Source: Solenopsis invicta (taxonomy: Eukaryota > Arthropoda > Insecta > Hymenoptera > Formicidae). From it: DNA of 64,000 nt. Below the pieces are notes generated by a model. The model was not told where the DNA came from. It did no database searches and saw only the letters and a program-made list of their open reading frames with translations. The position numbers and the translations under genes are program-made. Positions 36,321 to 48,920 of this stretch are shown here, piece after piece (positions within the stretch are counted from its first letter, which is position 1; each line of letters opens with the position of its first letter). The stretch spans positions 8,259,622 to 8,323,621 of the forward strand of contig NC_052675.1 in the NCBI RefSeq assembly GCF_016802725.1, written 5' to 3'.

Positions 36321-38190
36321 TTAATCTCTTCAATAAGTATTTATCGTTATTCTTTGAAAACGCAAGTTCTCATTTCCATTAGTTTTGTCGTTCCAAAAAG
36401 CGGCTGATGGTGATAAACGTTCTTATTGATTGATCGAGCCAGAGACTGTAATTGACTCCAATACATACAATTTTTCATCCATGAGAAGAACATTTTTCCA
36501 GTTCCTCTTTTTTGAGGGGAAAAAAAAACAGATTAATACTTTAAAAAGTTATGAAACTTGAGCCATAATCTTCAATACCAATTTAATAGGTGAGCTAGCA
36601 TTTACCGTGAACTGTCGATGTTCTTCGGCTGAACGATTGGCGCAGGAACGGTGCACGAGCGAGAGAACCGTCGCTTCAACGAGAGTAGACCGACGCGCGA
36701 GTCCAATCCCGGCGAATTTCGTCGTGCTTGTTTAGATTTCTCCGTTATGTGTTGCATAATCCCCCGTGACCGAGTCCCAGGGTGGAGCAACAAGAAAAGG
36801 GGAAAAGAAAGAAAGAAGCTACGGAAGAACCGCGAGGGGGACCGTGGATGGAGGGTGAGGGAGGGACAAGAAAGAAAAACAAAGTTCGCGGAGAGCAGGA
36901 AGTGGCTCGCGTAAAAAGAAAAGCCCTGGTAGCTCGTCCGCGAGCGAAGAGAGCGGAGTGGAGTAGTAGGCCAAGTGGCAGGAACTTCCCCAGAGCCGCG
37001 CGGGCGATTCTCTTCCGCGAGACCAAAAGAGAGAGAGAGAGAGACAGAGAAGAAAAGGGAGGAGGGAAAGAGGTATCTTTTATTTCGTTCGAGGGAGTAA
37101 CTGTCAGCCGGTATTTCGCGGAGGCAAAATAAAGTATAAAGGGTGCGCCGTGCACCGGTGCACCGTGAGGTGTATACGGACCGCACGAGACGACGACGGT
37201 GCCAGCGAGAACGACGTTGGGACCCCTCGATATTCCCTGCGATCAGTAGCGGATTTAGCATACGCGGGGCCCTAAAGCGTGGAAGATCGATTAGCGAGGA
37301 AAGCTCGCGTATATTTTTGTCGTTAAGTAAAAATCGATATGTTCCTTTACGATCGCTGTAATTAACAATGAAAGTGAGAGGCGCGATAATTAAGAACGAT
37401 ATAGACGAGAGGTTGTATAGAACTTGGGAAAGATATGAAAAATCAAATGTGTACTCACACCGGACTTATATTTCATATAATTAAAAATCTTTTTCCCGAA
37501 TGGAAATCTATTGTTGGCAATTTATTCATTTCTATATATATAACAAACGGAGCTATCGAGCTCCTACAGCATGGAGCATAAAACGTGCGCCTTGTGCCCC
37601 TATCAGGTTCGCCACCAATTTTGATCGTCTCGACCACTTCTTTCTTCCTTTCTGCTCCTTTGCATCGCGTGTCTCTCTCTCTCGCGCGCGGTTTTTCGTG
37701 TCGTTTCCTCTTTCTCTCACGATGTACTCTTTCTCTCCGTCCCTCCTTCCTCTCCTTATCTCACTATTCTCGCAGACGCTTCTGGCAGACGAAACGCGTT
37801 TTGTTCTCAACTTCCTCGATCGCGCCTTCCGGACCGAGAACAAATTCACGAGACTCGCAACGCGGAGGACACACCGTGCCGTACTCGGTTTGCATTCGTA
37901 TGTACTGGTCGTCGATTCTCCGTACATATAGCGGAGAGGCGACTACTGTTCAACACATGCTGCGTATTAAGGTTCTTTGATTCTGCGAATTTCCAGATCT
38001 TCTGACCCTAGCATCAGTGACTGTTCGCGCCATATTCCCCGAGATCAATATTTTTCTCGATCAATTCCCAGATATTTGACCCGAAATAATTTCTTTCGCA
38101 AGAGATTAAAGTCAAACTGTCGATATTTCAAACTATGCTTCATCGTCGTCATCATTATCTTCGAAAAAGACGGATAGCAGGATCATTTGT
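36321..38190. other. Noncoding, purine/pyrimidine-biased stretch
   Basis: Long GA-rich (36780-37075 on +) and CT-rich (37620-37770) segments produce Arg/Glu- or Ser/Leu-rich frames up to 219 aa on both strands. No domain or splice structure supports a gene. Confidence 0.5.
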
Positions 38191-38198
38191 GCGACGGT

Positions 38199-38214
38199 TG
38201 ACGTCACGTGACGT
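38199..38214. promoter_or_regulatory. Overlapping CRE and E-box palindrome
   Basis: The sequence ttgACGTCACGTGACGTac contains a 14-base perfect palindrome (38201-38214). It combines TGACGTCA (CREB/ATF), CACGTG (E-box, bHLH) and TGACGT. A composite of this length is unlikely by chance in 64 kb. Its target gene is unknown. Confidence 0.45.
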
Positions 38215-40683
38215 ACGGTTCGACGATGCATCGTAGATGCAATCAGCGGCGTCGCGCATCGGAATGTTTTTTTCGAAGAGCCTTCACTCGTTCTTGTTGA
38301 AGAGGAATTTCGTTCACGTGGCCGCGACGAGGGCCGCGCGAGGGGAGAGAGAGGTCCAGAGAAAGAGAGAGAGACCCGCGAGAGGGGCTCTCTCTCCTCT
38401 GTCGTAGCCGCGCCACGCTCATAAGAGCCGTCGCGACGGTCGTCGTGCCAAGTTCATGAACCTTGAACCCCGCTTTTGCCCGCCGACTCGTTTCGAGAGA
38501 TGCCCGCGTGGCTGGCGATCCGTCGGTGATTAGGTTTTCGGCCAACTAACGCCGTTCCCTCAGCAGCACGGCTCGTTCGCTGGACGCTTTTGTTGCATAC
38601 ACAAAACCCCAAACGTTGCGCGCATATTGATGTAACGATTGTAACGTATCCAATTCAAGGGAATAAAGATCTTGTTCGCATCTTTATTTTAAGATTATTT
38701 AATTAAAGTAGTATGTATTAATCTATAAAATTTAGATTGAAAAGAAAAAAACATACAAGTTCTAACATTTATACTTTTTGGAGATGAAACAGATTTGCTA
38801 TTTCAGCATATTGCTATAATCTCGATGGGCAGGATAATGCTCTCGGTGGCGCTTTTAGAGCATGTACGTTCGCTTACTTGACCTACGTAACGCCGTTCGC
38901 GTCCACCTGCACGTCTTCCAGAACACGTCTCGCTTCGCGAGACGCAGCTACGTCGAGAAGAGGCGTGACGTGGCTTCGAGAAATACAAGAATGCCACGAA
39001 AACAATGATGTAAGGTACAAGGACAGCTTTATCTCGATTTGACTCGGATGCATCACGCACACCCACGCCTGTTCGTCTCTACGTCATTGGCCACTGGAGC
39101 GCCAGTCGCTAAAAAATTAAACGTCGTTAAACCACCGTCGTACTTGTCCTCTTGCCATTTCTCTTCACCTTCGTCCTTTCAGGGTAGGGTGACGGACTGT
39201 CCCAGTTGTCAGCGCTATCTTGGGTACAGTACCCCTCTTTCTCTCCTGCCCCAGCCTAGAAATACAGTCTCCGTGGCCATTCTTACATTTTCGTCGTTCG
39301 CGGCATCGCCGCGCCGGCTGGTTGAACCGGTAGACCCTCGGACAAGACCGCGAGATTGAGAAACGCTGGTCGTGGGGAACGAGACGACGGGCCGGCTCAA
39401 GGCCGCGCCGTGGTCCCACTCCCCCGCCAACCACCAAGTCCGAGTCAAGGGCGTTTCTCCCACCGCACGGCATCGAGTTATGAACAGCCGGGGGGACCCG
39501 AGAGAGGATCTCGTCTCTCTCCTTCGCGATACTCCTCTGGCCCCCCCCTTAGCCTGGCGCGCCTCCTCTCCTCGTCCATCGCGGTTCTGCCCCCCCGTCT
39601 CACTTTCGCCTCGCGTGGTCCATATAGCGAACGCGTAATTTTCCCTCTTTCTCTCTCTCTCTTTCTCTCTTTCTCACGAACTCTTTCCTCTTCTTTCGTC
39701 GTCCTCCTCGATTGTCCTCTTCGCTCGCTCGCGCCTGTATTTTCGCGCGACGCGAGATCACGAGCAAGTCTCGGCTTCAACTAACGCGAGCTTCGTATTG
39801 TCATTGCGCGGAATGCCTTTTAAGAACGGCCTCGTGATTCGACGCGCGCGGTTTATCGCCAGGCGATTCGAATCGCCGTAATCTCGGTGAGGTCAGATAT
39901 TTCGGTGTCGTCGAACAGCCTAGCTCTCTGAAAGATAACTCTTTGTACAGAAGTGATACCGTGAAAATGAAATAACCGATGTAAGGTACATTCACGATAA
40001 AGAAAAAAGCTCACCAAATGAATTGAACGAAATGAAATTCGCAGTCCAATATTGTTAACAAACGTTGACTTCAAATCGATCAAAAATTTTCCATTGAATT
40101 CAGTTATCTATAGAGATCTTAAGAGTTTCAACGTCTAAATAATTATAAATGATAATTTATGAGTAAAATGTTGATAAAAAATCATTTGCCAACTCTCTTT
40201 CTCTCTCTCTCTCTTTAGAACTGCTAATGGCTGTATCGCGTGTGTAACTTCTGATGCTCCAGATGCTCTTGCTGACTCCACGAATGATAAATTTTATGTT
40301 TCTTTTAAATGAGATTTGATTGAGTCTCGAGATAAAATTTAAAGAGTTTCAAGCAGTTTTCTTACGAAATGAAAACTATTATCTATCGCGTCGCGACGAG
40401 ATAGATAATAGTGTTACGCCGAGTGGCTCGATCGGAAGTTGCACGGCGCATAATAATTTCCTCTCGTTCCCGTCGAGTCAGGGCACGGACGCTCAAAACA
40501 GTCGGAGTCATACTTCATGATCGCTGATATCGCCTCTGCGCCGTGCCGCCGGCTGGATTCTTCTCTCTCTCTTCCCCGGTCAACATTCTTCATCTCCGCC
40601 GAGTCCCAACGGGTTTTCGGGCATGCATGATGATCCATCATTCTTCGCACCGTTCCGATACCCGGCTGCTCCTTGTCCTTCGA

Positions 40684-40715
<32 letters not shown>
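40684..40715. repeat. (TTGC)n tetranucleotide array
   Basis: Seven or so TTGC/CTTG units, once interrupted. They give Cys/Leu- or Lys/Gln-rich frames that are not genes. Confidence 0.9.
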
Positions 40716-42281
40716 ACTTGGCGGCGCGACGCGCACCGACCGTGCAACGAGCTGCGGCAATTCTCGTTGCTCCTCTCTCTGGTAATCATCCGCCGTAGTA
40801 ACAATAATTGTTAATCCGTGTTTGCGCGAGCCACAACAAATCCTTAACTCGAAAGCTTTCTGCGCTCGCCTTACCCAATTTCGAACTGCACGAAAATTAA
40901 CCAAAAACACGACAAATGAGATTTTTTATGCTAATGTTTTTTTTAAATGGCTTATATTTTGACATTTCTGATGTTATGTTAATAAATACAGTCATCTGAA
41001 TCATTAAAGAAGAATTTCATGTTTCGAACGATAAAACTTGTCTAGCGACAGTTTTAATAAAGAACTTGATACATTTCACGTGCATATTAATGAGCTTACT
41101 CGACGAAAATAATTTAAAAGCCGGATAGCTGATCTGCGAATAAATTTAGGAACGTCTCTTGGTACAGTTGACGGTACAATTTACGGATTTCTAGCTCATT
41201 GTCAGTACTATTAAAAGTTGAGTTTGCAAGTAGACTTAATTGGTTCCCCTTGTACGCGCAACAAAGCGATTCCGAAAACAGCGTACATCATTCGCGTTGC
41301 TGAAAAACAAATCTACCATCCCGCCGCGCCGACGGAGATAAAAAAAAAATATATATATATATCAAGTGCTTCTTCTTCTTCTTTTTTTTTTAATATAATT
41401 TTCGGTGCATTCGTTCTTGCATCACGTACTCCGCGACCACCATGGGCACCGCGCGATGCGGGGCTTCATTCAAGGACACAATATTCAGAAACCGAAAGTG
41501 CGATCACGCGAAAATCTAACGTCTCGCCGAACCGGTCTAACCGGATTCGGCGTGTACGCGGCTGGTTAAGATGGTACGCCGATCGGTGAGCCGCGTAAAC
41601 TCGTTCCTCGTCATTTTTGGCAATAACTACATTAGCTGCTTGGCCGAGATGCGCGAGCGTGAATCAAATTGCTGTCGCCGTGACTCTCGTCAGTGCCATG
41701 TGTCATCAGGACGTGGACGTTTCTGTGTCTGGTTTTACGAAAAGTCCCAGCGATTAGCGTCAAAGCGACGAGCGGCAGAGGGCAACGATGCCGATAAGAG
41801 TAGCAGCTCCGTGAACCGCTACGTGCATCGGTCGCTGGCAATCCTAATATTTCGTCAATAGCTCGTAAAACTGCTGCCTTCTCTGTCTTGGAAATATGTA
41901 TGTGGATACATTTTGTCGGAAACTGGTATCCCCCTGAACGTTAATTCCTCTTCGCGTGTGTAATTATCTTTCGTAATTATCCGGCGCACGTGATTCTTTC
42001 AAAATTATTCGCCGCGTAATTTTCCTAATTTACTCGAAAATTACTCGATTTGTTTGCCGTAAAAGGCAAAGTCGCGCGTAACCCCCCGACACTTTTCACT
42101 TCGCCTTTCCTTTGATAGCGCGAGCGCTCTTGGCTATCTCAATTTGATCTTTTTACAGTCGTCGTATGGGCGGGATTCACTTGTGCTGCTGCGGCTGTGG
42201 TCGTGAAGTTGGAAAGTCAAGTGCAGTCGGGCAGCTTCTACGCAGAGAGACGACAGAGTTTCTCAAACACACAGCTCGCGC

Positions 42282-42285
<4 letters not shown>

Positions 42286-42318
<33 letters not shown>

Positions 42319-42322
42319 TCTC
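42286..42322. repeat. (CT)n microsatellite
   Basis: A run of about 18 TC units with one C interruption near the end. Confidence 0.95.
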
Positions 42323-43431
42323 ACTCTTTCTCTATCTCTTTCCGTTGCTTTCCTCTCCCTCGTGTGTTTATAGGCCGCTCAAACTTTTGCATCGATCGAA
42401 CGTATTATAGCTTAACAGTTCTCCAGACTGAAGCACGCTTCAGATGATCGCCTCTCGCTTCTCTTCGAGTAACTACTTAAACGCTCCGTTTTCGCTGCCG
42501 TGCAAGAAGAGTAATGCAAAAAGTAACCGGCAAAAGTGACGACGTTATTCCCCGCACTGACGAACGAGCCAAATTTACATATCGCATCTCTTCCTCTTAC
42601 TCGTCCTCAGATATACACGGAAACCTCTCCGGTCTTCCGGGGATAATGGACGGTACATTGTCGTATTTGCATGTTTACGGTTTAACAAGTGAAACTGGAT
42701 ATTCTGGAAACGCGGATAATTCTCTTTCGTCAAATACTAGTGCATTTTAAAGCCAACGATAATCGATTTGCGTCGTGCTTGAAGCCGTATAAATTCACGC
42801 GTCTTTAATTCAAATTAAAATAAAAAATGATTTTTTTTTTAATAAGGTTTTTGCCCCAGTCGCCAATAAATGTTTAGAAAAAAACTATTAAAATAATAAG
42901 ACTTGAAAATAATAAACTGCAAAATTAATTGATATTGTTGAAATCTAATTTTCATGGAGATTTTATTAAAATGTAATTTTTTTTATTTGAAAATGTAATT
43001 GTATCAAGTTATTTTACGTATTTGTTCATTGACTGGTCCAATTTCTTATTTGTTCATTGACTGATGCAGTGACCCTAATGATTTCTAGTCCTTGATTTTT
43101 ACCAACTGATCGTTATCGCTAGACGAAACGAGAACCACTGGCTCGCGCGAACGAGAGCAAGTGGCTTCTGTGCTCGCATGAACGAGATTTTAACGTACGA
43201 TTCTGTTGGATTCTGATGAAGTTTAGCGGATAAGAACGCGTGTGCGCTCTCTCTCTCTCTCTTACGCGCGCGCGCGTACAGGTGCATACATCATAAGCGG
43301 CGCTCTGTAAAATTCATTGCAAATAATCCAAATCAAGGTTACCGCGGACAAGCGCGGTTCTGACAAGCAGCCGTGATCTGACGTGCCCGTGCAAAACTGG
43401 TTGCACCGCGCGAGAGACGGACTGTTTCCGA

Positions 43432-43469
43432 CGGTTGGTTGGATGGTTGGTTGGTTGGGTCGGTCGGTC
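43432..43469. repeat. (GGTT)n / (GGTC)n array
   Basis: ggttggttggatggttggttggttgggtcggtcggtc: imperfect tetranucleotide repeat. Confidence 0.88.
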
Positions 43470-45610
43470 TCTCAAATTTACGACCGTGCTTGAAATTTAT
43501 TCTCCGCGCGTCATAGACCCGATAAAACCGATCCCGAAATCGCGCCGCTGAAATTTCGCGGCGCTGAGATGGTAGGGCTGGAAGCCTCGGCGGAGAATCT
43601 GGTAAAAATTTTCGATAATTGATCGCTCGGATCACGTTATACGAGATACCGATCGAAATGTGAATATAAAATTTTATTTTGTCGCTCGTGTAAGACGAAT
43701 TTCTGAAATATGCACGTAAACGATAATTTACAAATATTAAGTGTTTGTGTCTTGAGATTTAATTGCACAATTATACTTTAGGTTTATGAACTGACGCGAG
43801 AGAGAGAGAAAGAGAGAGAGATAATTTAGTTAATTGTTGATTCATTTGTGAAAATAACAGAAAAATGAAAATTACAAGAACTTAAACGAAGAAATTGGAC
43901 AATTTAAAGTGAACGTGCACAAGAAGCGACCGAAGAGAAAACAACATAACTGCAAGCTGAAACAAAGTAATAATTATATAGCGGTGCTTATCGAGACATT
44001 GTATTTTTTTATCGCGTTACTTTCTAATTGACGGCGAAATGCCAAAGAGATCGAAAGTGCGTTTAAATTATGCAAGTTTGAAATTGAGTCAATACACTTT
44101 TACTTCAATATTGACAAAAACATTTTGTCATCCTTAGCCCTTAATTCATTTCAGAAAAAGCATATTAGGTACAGTATGTATAGTTTTTTTTTAGATTTAT
44201 ATATATTCATGTATTATAATAAAACGTTTATCGAAAACAGTTTAAAATTTATACTGCTAAATTTGGAAGAATTTATTACGAGTAAAATGTCTCGATTAAC
44301 ATCACGAGGACAATTTAACGGAAAGTAACATGGGTTGCGTTTGAAGACGTGCGCTCCTCTGGTATTATTTATATATTTTATTTGTATAAAAAAGGTGAAA
44401 AAAAAAATGAAAAACAGAACACGCTCGGGGCATGGACGCGGGACCGTTTCGTGACGAACAGCCACACTTGTTGATTAATATAATGTATACGCGCGTATGT
44501 AATATGTATACATGTACATATATAATATATTACGAAGTTGGTGAATCGCGAACGGGGATGTACACGGTGGAAACGGGGGCGGGATGCTGGAAGCCGTGTC
44601 AGAGAGAGAAATAAGCCAGAGGAGGTGTATGCGAGCGGGGAGCGAAGGAAAGGAAGAACAAAGGATATATGCACGATATACACGGTGATATATCTTTGGG
44701 AGCACTGTCGTTTCGAACAGAATCGGACCCGCGCCGCCGAGACACTCGTCAGTCACAAAATATATGAGACGAATTGATTTCTTTCACTCTTCCCACTCCC
44801 TAAATTACTATTAGGAACCTGGTTCCGCCGTAACGTTGCAGCGAAAACTCTGCGCCGAAGATCCAGCCGAATTAACTCTTGGAGCATAGGAAATGCTCGC
44901 GGTGACATTTTAAATAATTTCGTAATTTTAGTAAAATAAATGATTGATGCAAGCAAAAGAAGAATAAGAAGATAATAAGAACGATACATACGGCAAACAG
45001 AAATGAAGTTAAATCGGCTGTTACAAAAGTTAAAAACATAAAGTCAAAAAACATATTGTAATTAATACCTACTTCGAGAACGTTTTGACAATTGAGTATT
45101 TCGGTAACACACAGATCTCTAGGCGTCAAGCGTAACTTAACGTAACTTAAATATAGAAGGGCAACGAAAAAAAAAACAAACCAAACGGAAGGCGCTTTAA
45201 CAAAATATATATTTACGTGACGTTATAAAATATATTTCGTGCACGCAGAAAGCATTTAATTTCGCGCTGCGCACTATTCATAGTTTCCCTAATGGCTGCT
45301 GCTTAATGGCTGATATTTCTACGGAGAACATCGTTGTCTCTAAAGAGCCTCGCCGAAAACGTAACATCATTCTCAACAATTTATCGTACCGTCAAACATG
45401 AATCAAGAGGTATACCACCGGCAATATAATTAGGGAAGTTGCGCCGCGAATAAATTTGCATGCTAAACGACGAAAAACGAGGTAAGGTCGATCTTGGCGC
45501 AGTATTTCGCTGCTCGCGTATATACTTGTAAATAATGGTATATGCATCACCCCGGCGCTTGGCGCGCCGCGCGATCTCTGTTTCTTTTACAATTGTGATC
45601 GGGCGAGTCT

Positions 45611-45670
45611 GTACGTGCGCGTGTGTGTATGTGCGCGCGCGTGTGTGTTTGTGTGTGTGCGCGTGTGTGT
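45611..45670. repeat. (GT)n/(GC)n alternating purine-pyrimidine tract
   Basis: About 60 bp of gtgcgc, gtgtgt and gcgcgc units, a sequence class with Z-DNA-forming potential. Confidence 0.85.
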
Positions 45671-47756
45671 ACATATATAAATCTACATTATAAATAAGAC
45701 ACGAGCTTTATCTGCGTTGAAAACGTCGCCCAAGTGCTCGCCGATTTCTTCTCAATCAAAATTAATTAACTTTTGTTCAAATTGCACGTCGTATAAAAAT
45801 AGAACTGAGCGAACAGAAAAATCGGAGGAAATGCAAATCAAGAATTTTCAAAATAACACAAAATAGTTTAACTTTGAATGTTAGAGGTATCGCACGATTC
45901 GTCATCGACGATAGCGAGTTCCTTTTGATTCGTTTCTCTTTTTGCCGGGAAGTAATTTTCGTATTATGGAATAAGGCAAGTTTTCGGTGTTAACGGACCT
46001 ACGTGAGCACGCAACGTAACAATTTGCGGCTCGTAACTGGACATATATGGCGCACGTACAATGCTGCACGCGCTAAACGGCGCCATTTAATATTTGCAAA
46101 TTCGCGTGCTTTCCTCCCAACGTGTTCAACGCATCACGGCACGATCCTAAGTATACTTATGCACATCTGTGAAACGTATTGCACCTGCGTCGGCGTTCGC
46201 ATTCGAGGGCTTTTCTTCCTTTTTTTTTCTTCTTTTAAAGCTAAATTTTGAAAGCGAGATCTCATGTATACGGGAGAACGTATGCGAACACCCGTTTGTA
46301 TTTCTTTCGCGCGCATCGCGTTGTTCTCCCGTCCGCATAAATTAACGTTCTCGGAGGTTCGTCTCTATTTCTCCCTCTTTCTCTCTTTCTTTCTTTCCCG
46401 CCTGTAAAAAGTCGGTTGATTGAAAGAAATTGTTAAAAACTCGTTCTATAAAATTAAATTTCTCATCATATCAAAGATTTAAAGTTTAAGCTCAAATTTA
46501 AGAAAGTTTGGGTTTTTTTTTGTTTGTTCTCTTCTATCATTATATTAAGGAATACTACATTTTGTATTCCTCACGAGCGATACGAAGTAATCCTTTCGAA
46601 ACCGGATGCACCAACGTCGCGCAAAGCTAAATTTAGTAAATTTTCTTTCTCCGTTTTCTACGGTATAGACGAGATCGTAATTAGAAGAAAAAAACTGACA
46701 GGCTTACTTAGCGGATGCAAGCAGGCTTTATATCTTTTTTGTAAAAAATAAAACGAAATAATTGAGTTTTAATGTGAAATAAAACAGAATATTCACAGTA
46801 TAGCGTATCTTAATTCTGATTAAAGGATCAAGTTAATCTCTTTAAAAGAATTAAAAGGGAGAGAGAATAGAAAAAAACTTTGACTTCATTTTTAAATCCT
46901 GACTTGAAGGACAGAAATACGCAGCTTTATAGAACGAGTTCCTATCGGTTTTCTTCTAATCTCCGCTTTTTACGGGGACTTCTGAAAACAAAATGAGTAC
47001 GAATGATTATGTACGGAACGTCGGATGCGCCACCCTGTCGGCGGGGTACGGCCCCGTTTGAGAGAGCACGTGCCCTGAGTCTTACGAGGGGAAAAGAGAA
47101 AACAATAATTTACATATATATCATTAGGTGGTATTTTATATATAATATATATATAAAGCTTAAACCTAATCTATGTTGAGCATTCGGTGAACGACGAGAG
47201 TGACGCAACCTGCGGTAAGCGCGTTGCTTCGTTTTTTTTTTCTACACGTCTCTGAAAGCACACATCCGACTATAAAAAAAGGAAAAACAAAAAAAAAGAA
47301 GAATAATCGAAAAGAAACAAGATTGCTTGTTCTGTCGTTTACGTATACGGATACACGATCGCGCGTTTACCGCGGAATTCGTTGCGAGCTGGACATCCTG
47401 GAATTTGTTCATGCACTCTATCTCGTCGCGCAAGGAAAACTGGCAGAGTCCATTTTTTGATGCTAAACAAGATCGGATAAGTTCTCCAGGCCCACTCGCG
47501 CGGATTATTCATGAACTTGCGTAAACCGCTTTTAAATCCACAAAATCTTGTTAAACTAGACGTGGAATATCTTATCTCCAAAATTGATTAACTGGACTCG
47601 CGACGTTTTTGTTGCACATCCTCAACGAGCGATGAACAAAAAAAGATTAACACTGGCGTCGAGGTAATAGACGAGGGCCGTTATTGCAAAATAGTAAATC
47701 GATCAACTGTGACGGTGATTTTTCTCCGTCTTTGCGATTCGAAGGAAGCAGAAGAC

Positions 47757-47797
<41 letters not shown>
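47757..47797. repeat. (GA)n microsatellite
   Basis: About 17 GA units. The mirrored CT-rich stretch 47960-48010 lies 170 bp further on. Confidence 0.95.
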
Positions 47798-47798
<1 letters not shown>

Positions 47799-48777
47799 AG
47801 AGCGGCGGCGCGGCGTTCGCGAGGTAATCGCGATATCCAACTCCGAGAAAGCTGGCTGACGCGTAATTCCGACGTAGGATCAAATGAAATTAAGCGGATG
47901 TTGCATGTCGTTAGCGGTCGTTATCACAGTAGATCGCCGATTCTACTTAATACATATGCCTCGCTCTCTCTCTCTCCTATCTCTCTCTCTTGCTCCTTCC
48001 CTCCTTTTCTCCCGTCGATCGAAATGGCACCGCGCAACCTTCCGACGTCTAACCACTCGAACCAGTTTCGCTCGCAGGCACGGGTGGGATGATGATTTTT
48101 CGTGGTCTGAAGCTAATAACATTCAGAGAACTGAAGCGAAGAAGAAATACATCTCGCATTTCTTCCTTTTCTCTTATCTTTCTTCCGGAAAATAAACGGA
48201 TACTCCTGCAATCCAATTCGACGGTTTTCCCCTGAACAGTCTTAAGTCTTAAATTTAGTTTCCTCACATAAATACATCCCTGCTCGCAACAGCTCGCCAC
48301 GAAGTCCGGCGATCTCGCGCGCATGCGGAACTTAAAGTAAGAAGTAATAACGTCCCTGTCATTCGGTCAGAAAATAACTCTGGACCTCCCTCCTCTTCCT
48401 CCTCTATGCAAAGTACATCTTGCAATATGTATATAAAATATTTATATATATAATATATATATAAAAGAGATTTAAAAAAAAAACACCAATCCGACATCGC
48501 ATCTTATTCGTTCGCGACACTCGAATATACGTATTGTTATATCACACGGCGGATTTTGTGACTGCGAGATTAGAATATAATAAGCATAAGCACTAGTAGT
48601 CGACTAATATCGATAGTAGCATATAAAAAAAAGAGACTTCTTGTCGGATATGAAAACAGAGTGAGAAAAGTTCGTACAGTCGATACAGCGTAATAAAAAA
48701 CAAAAGTAATCAAAACTCTGTGACGATACTAGAAGAAATGCACCATACGCAATATCTCTTTTGTATAAAACTTAATA

Positions 48778-48920
48778 ATTAATAATAATATAATAATTAT
48801 ATATATATAATAGTAATAATAATATTAATAATAATAAAATAATATAGTAATAATAATAAGATATAATGATACAATTATATCGAGTACTTCGTAGTCATAA
48901 TAATAATAATAATAATATAT
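48778..48920. repeat. (AAT)n/(AT)n low-complexity tract
   Basis: Mostly aataat and atataa units across about 140 bp with short interruptions. Confidence 0.9.

Noticed and set aside
36602..37261. 219-aa minus-strand frame and overlapping + strand frames
   Set aside because: Produced by purine/pyrimidine-biased sequence; overlapping frames on both strands are equally open and none has a recognisable motif.
39853..39885. ggcgattcgaatcgcc, resembling a tRNA T-arm
   Set aside because: It is a simple palindrome; no acceptor stem, D-arm or A-box lies at the right distance. No tRNA, rRNA or known microRNA was recognised anywhere in the window.
47026..47062. Small GC-rich hairpin (ctgtcggcggggtacggcccc)
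   Set aside because: Stem too short and imperfect, no transcript context; not reported as a structured RNA.
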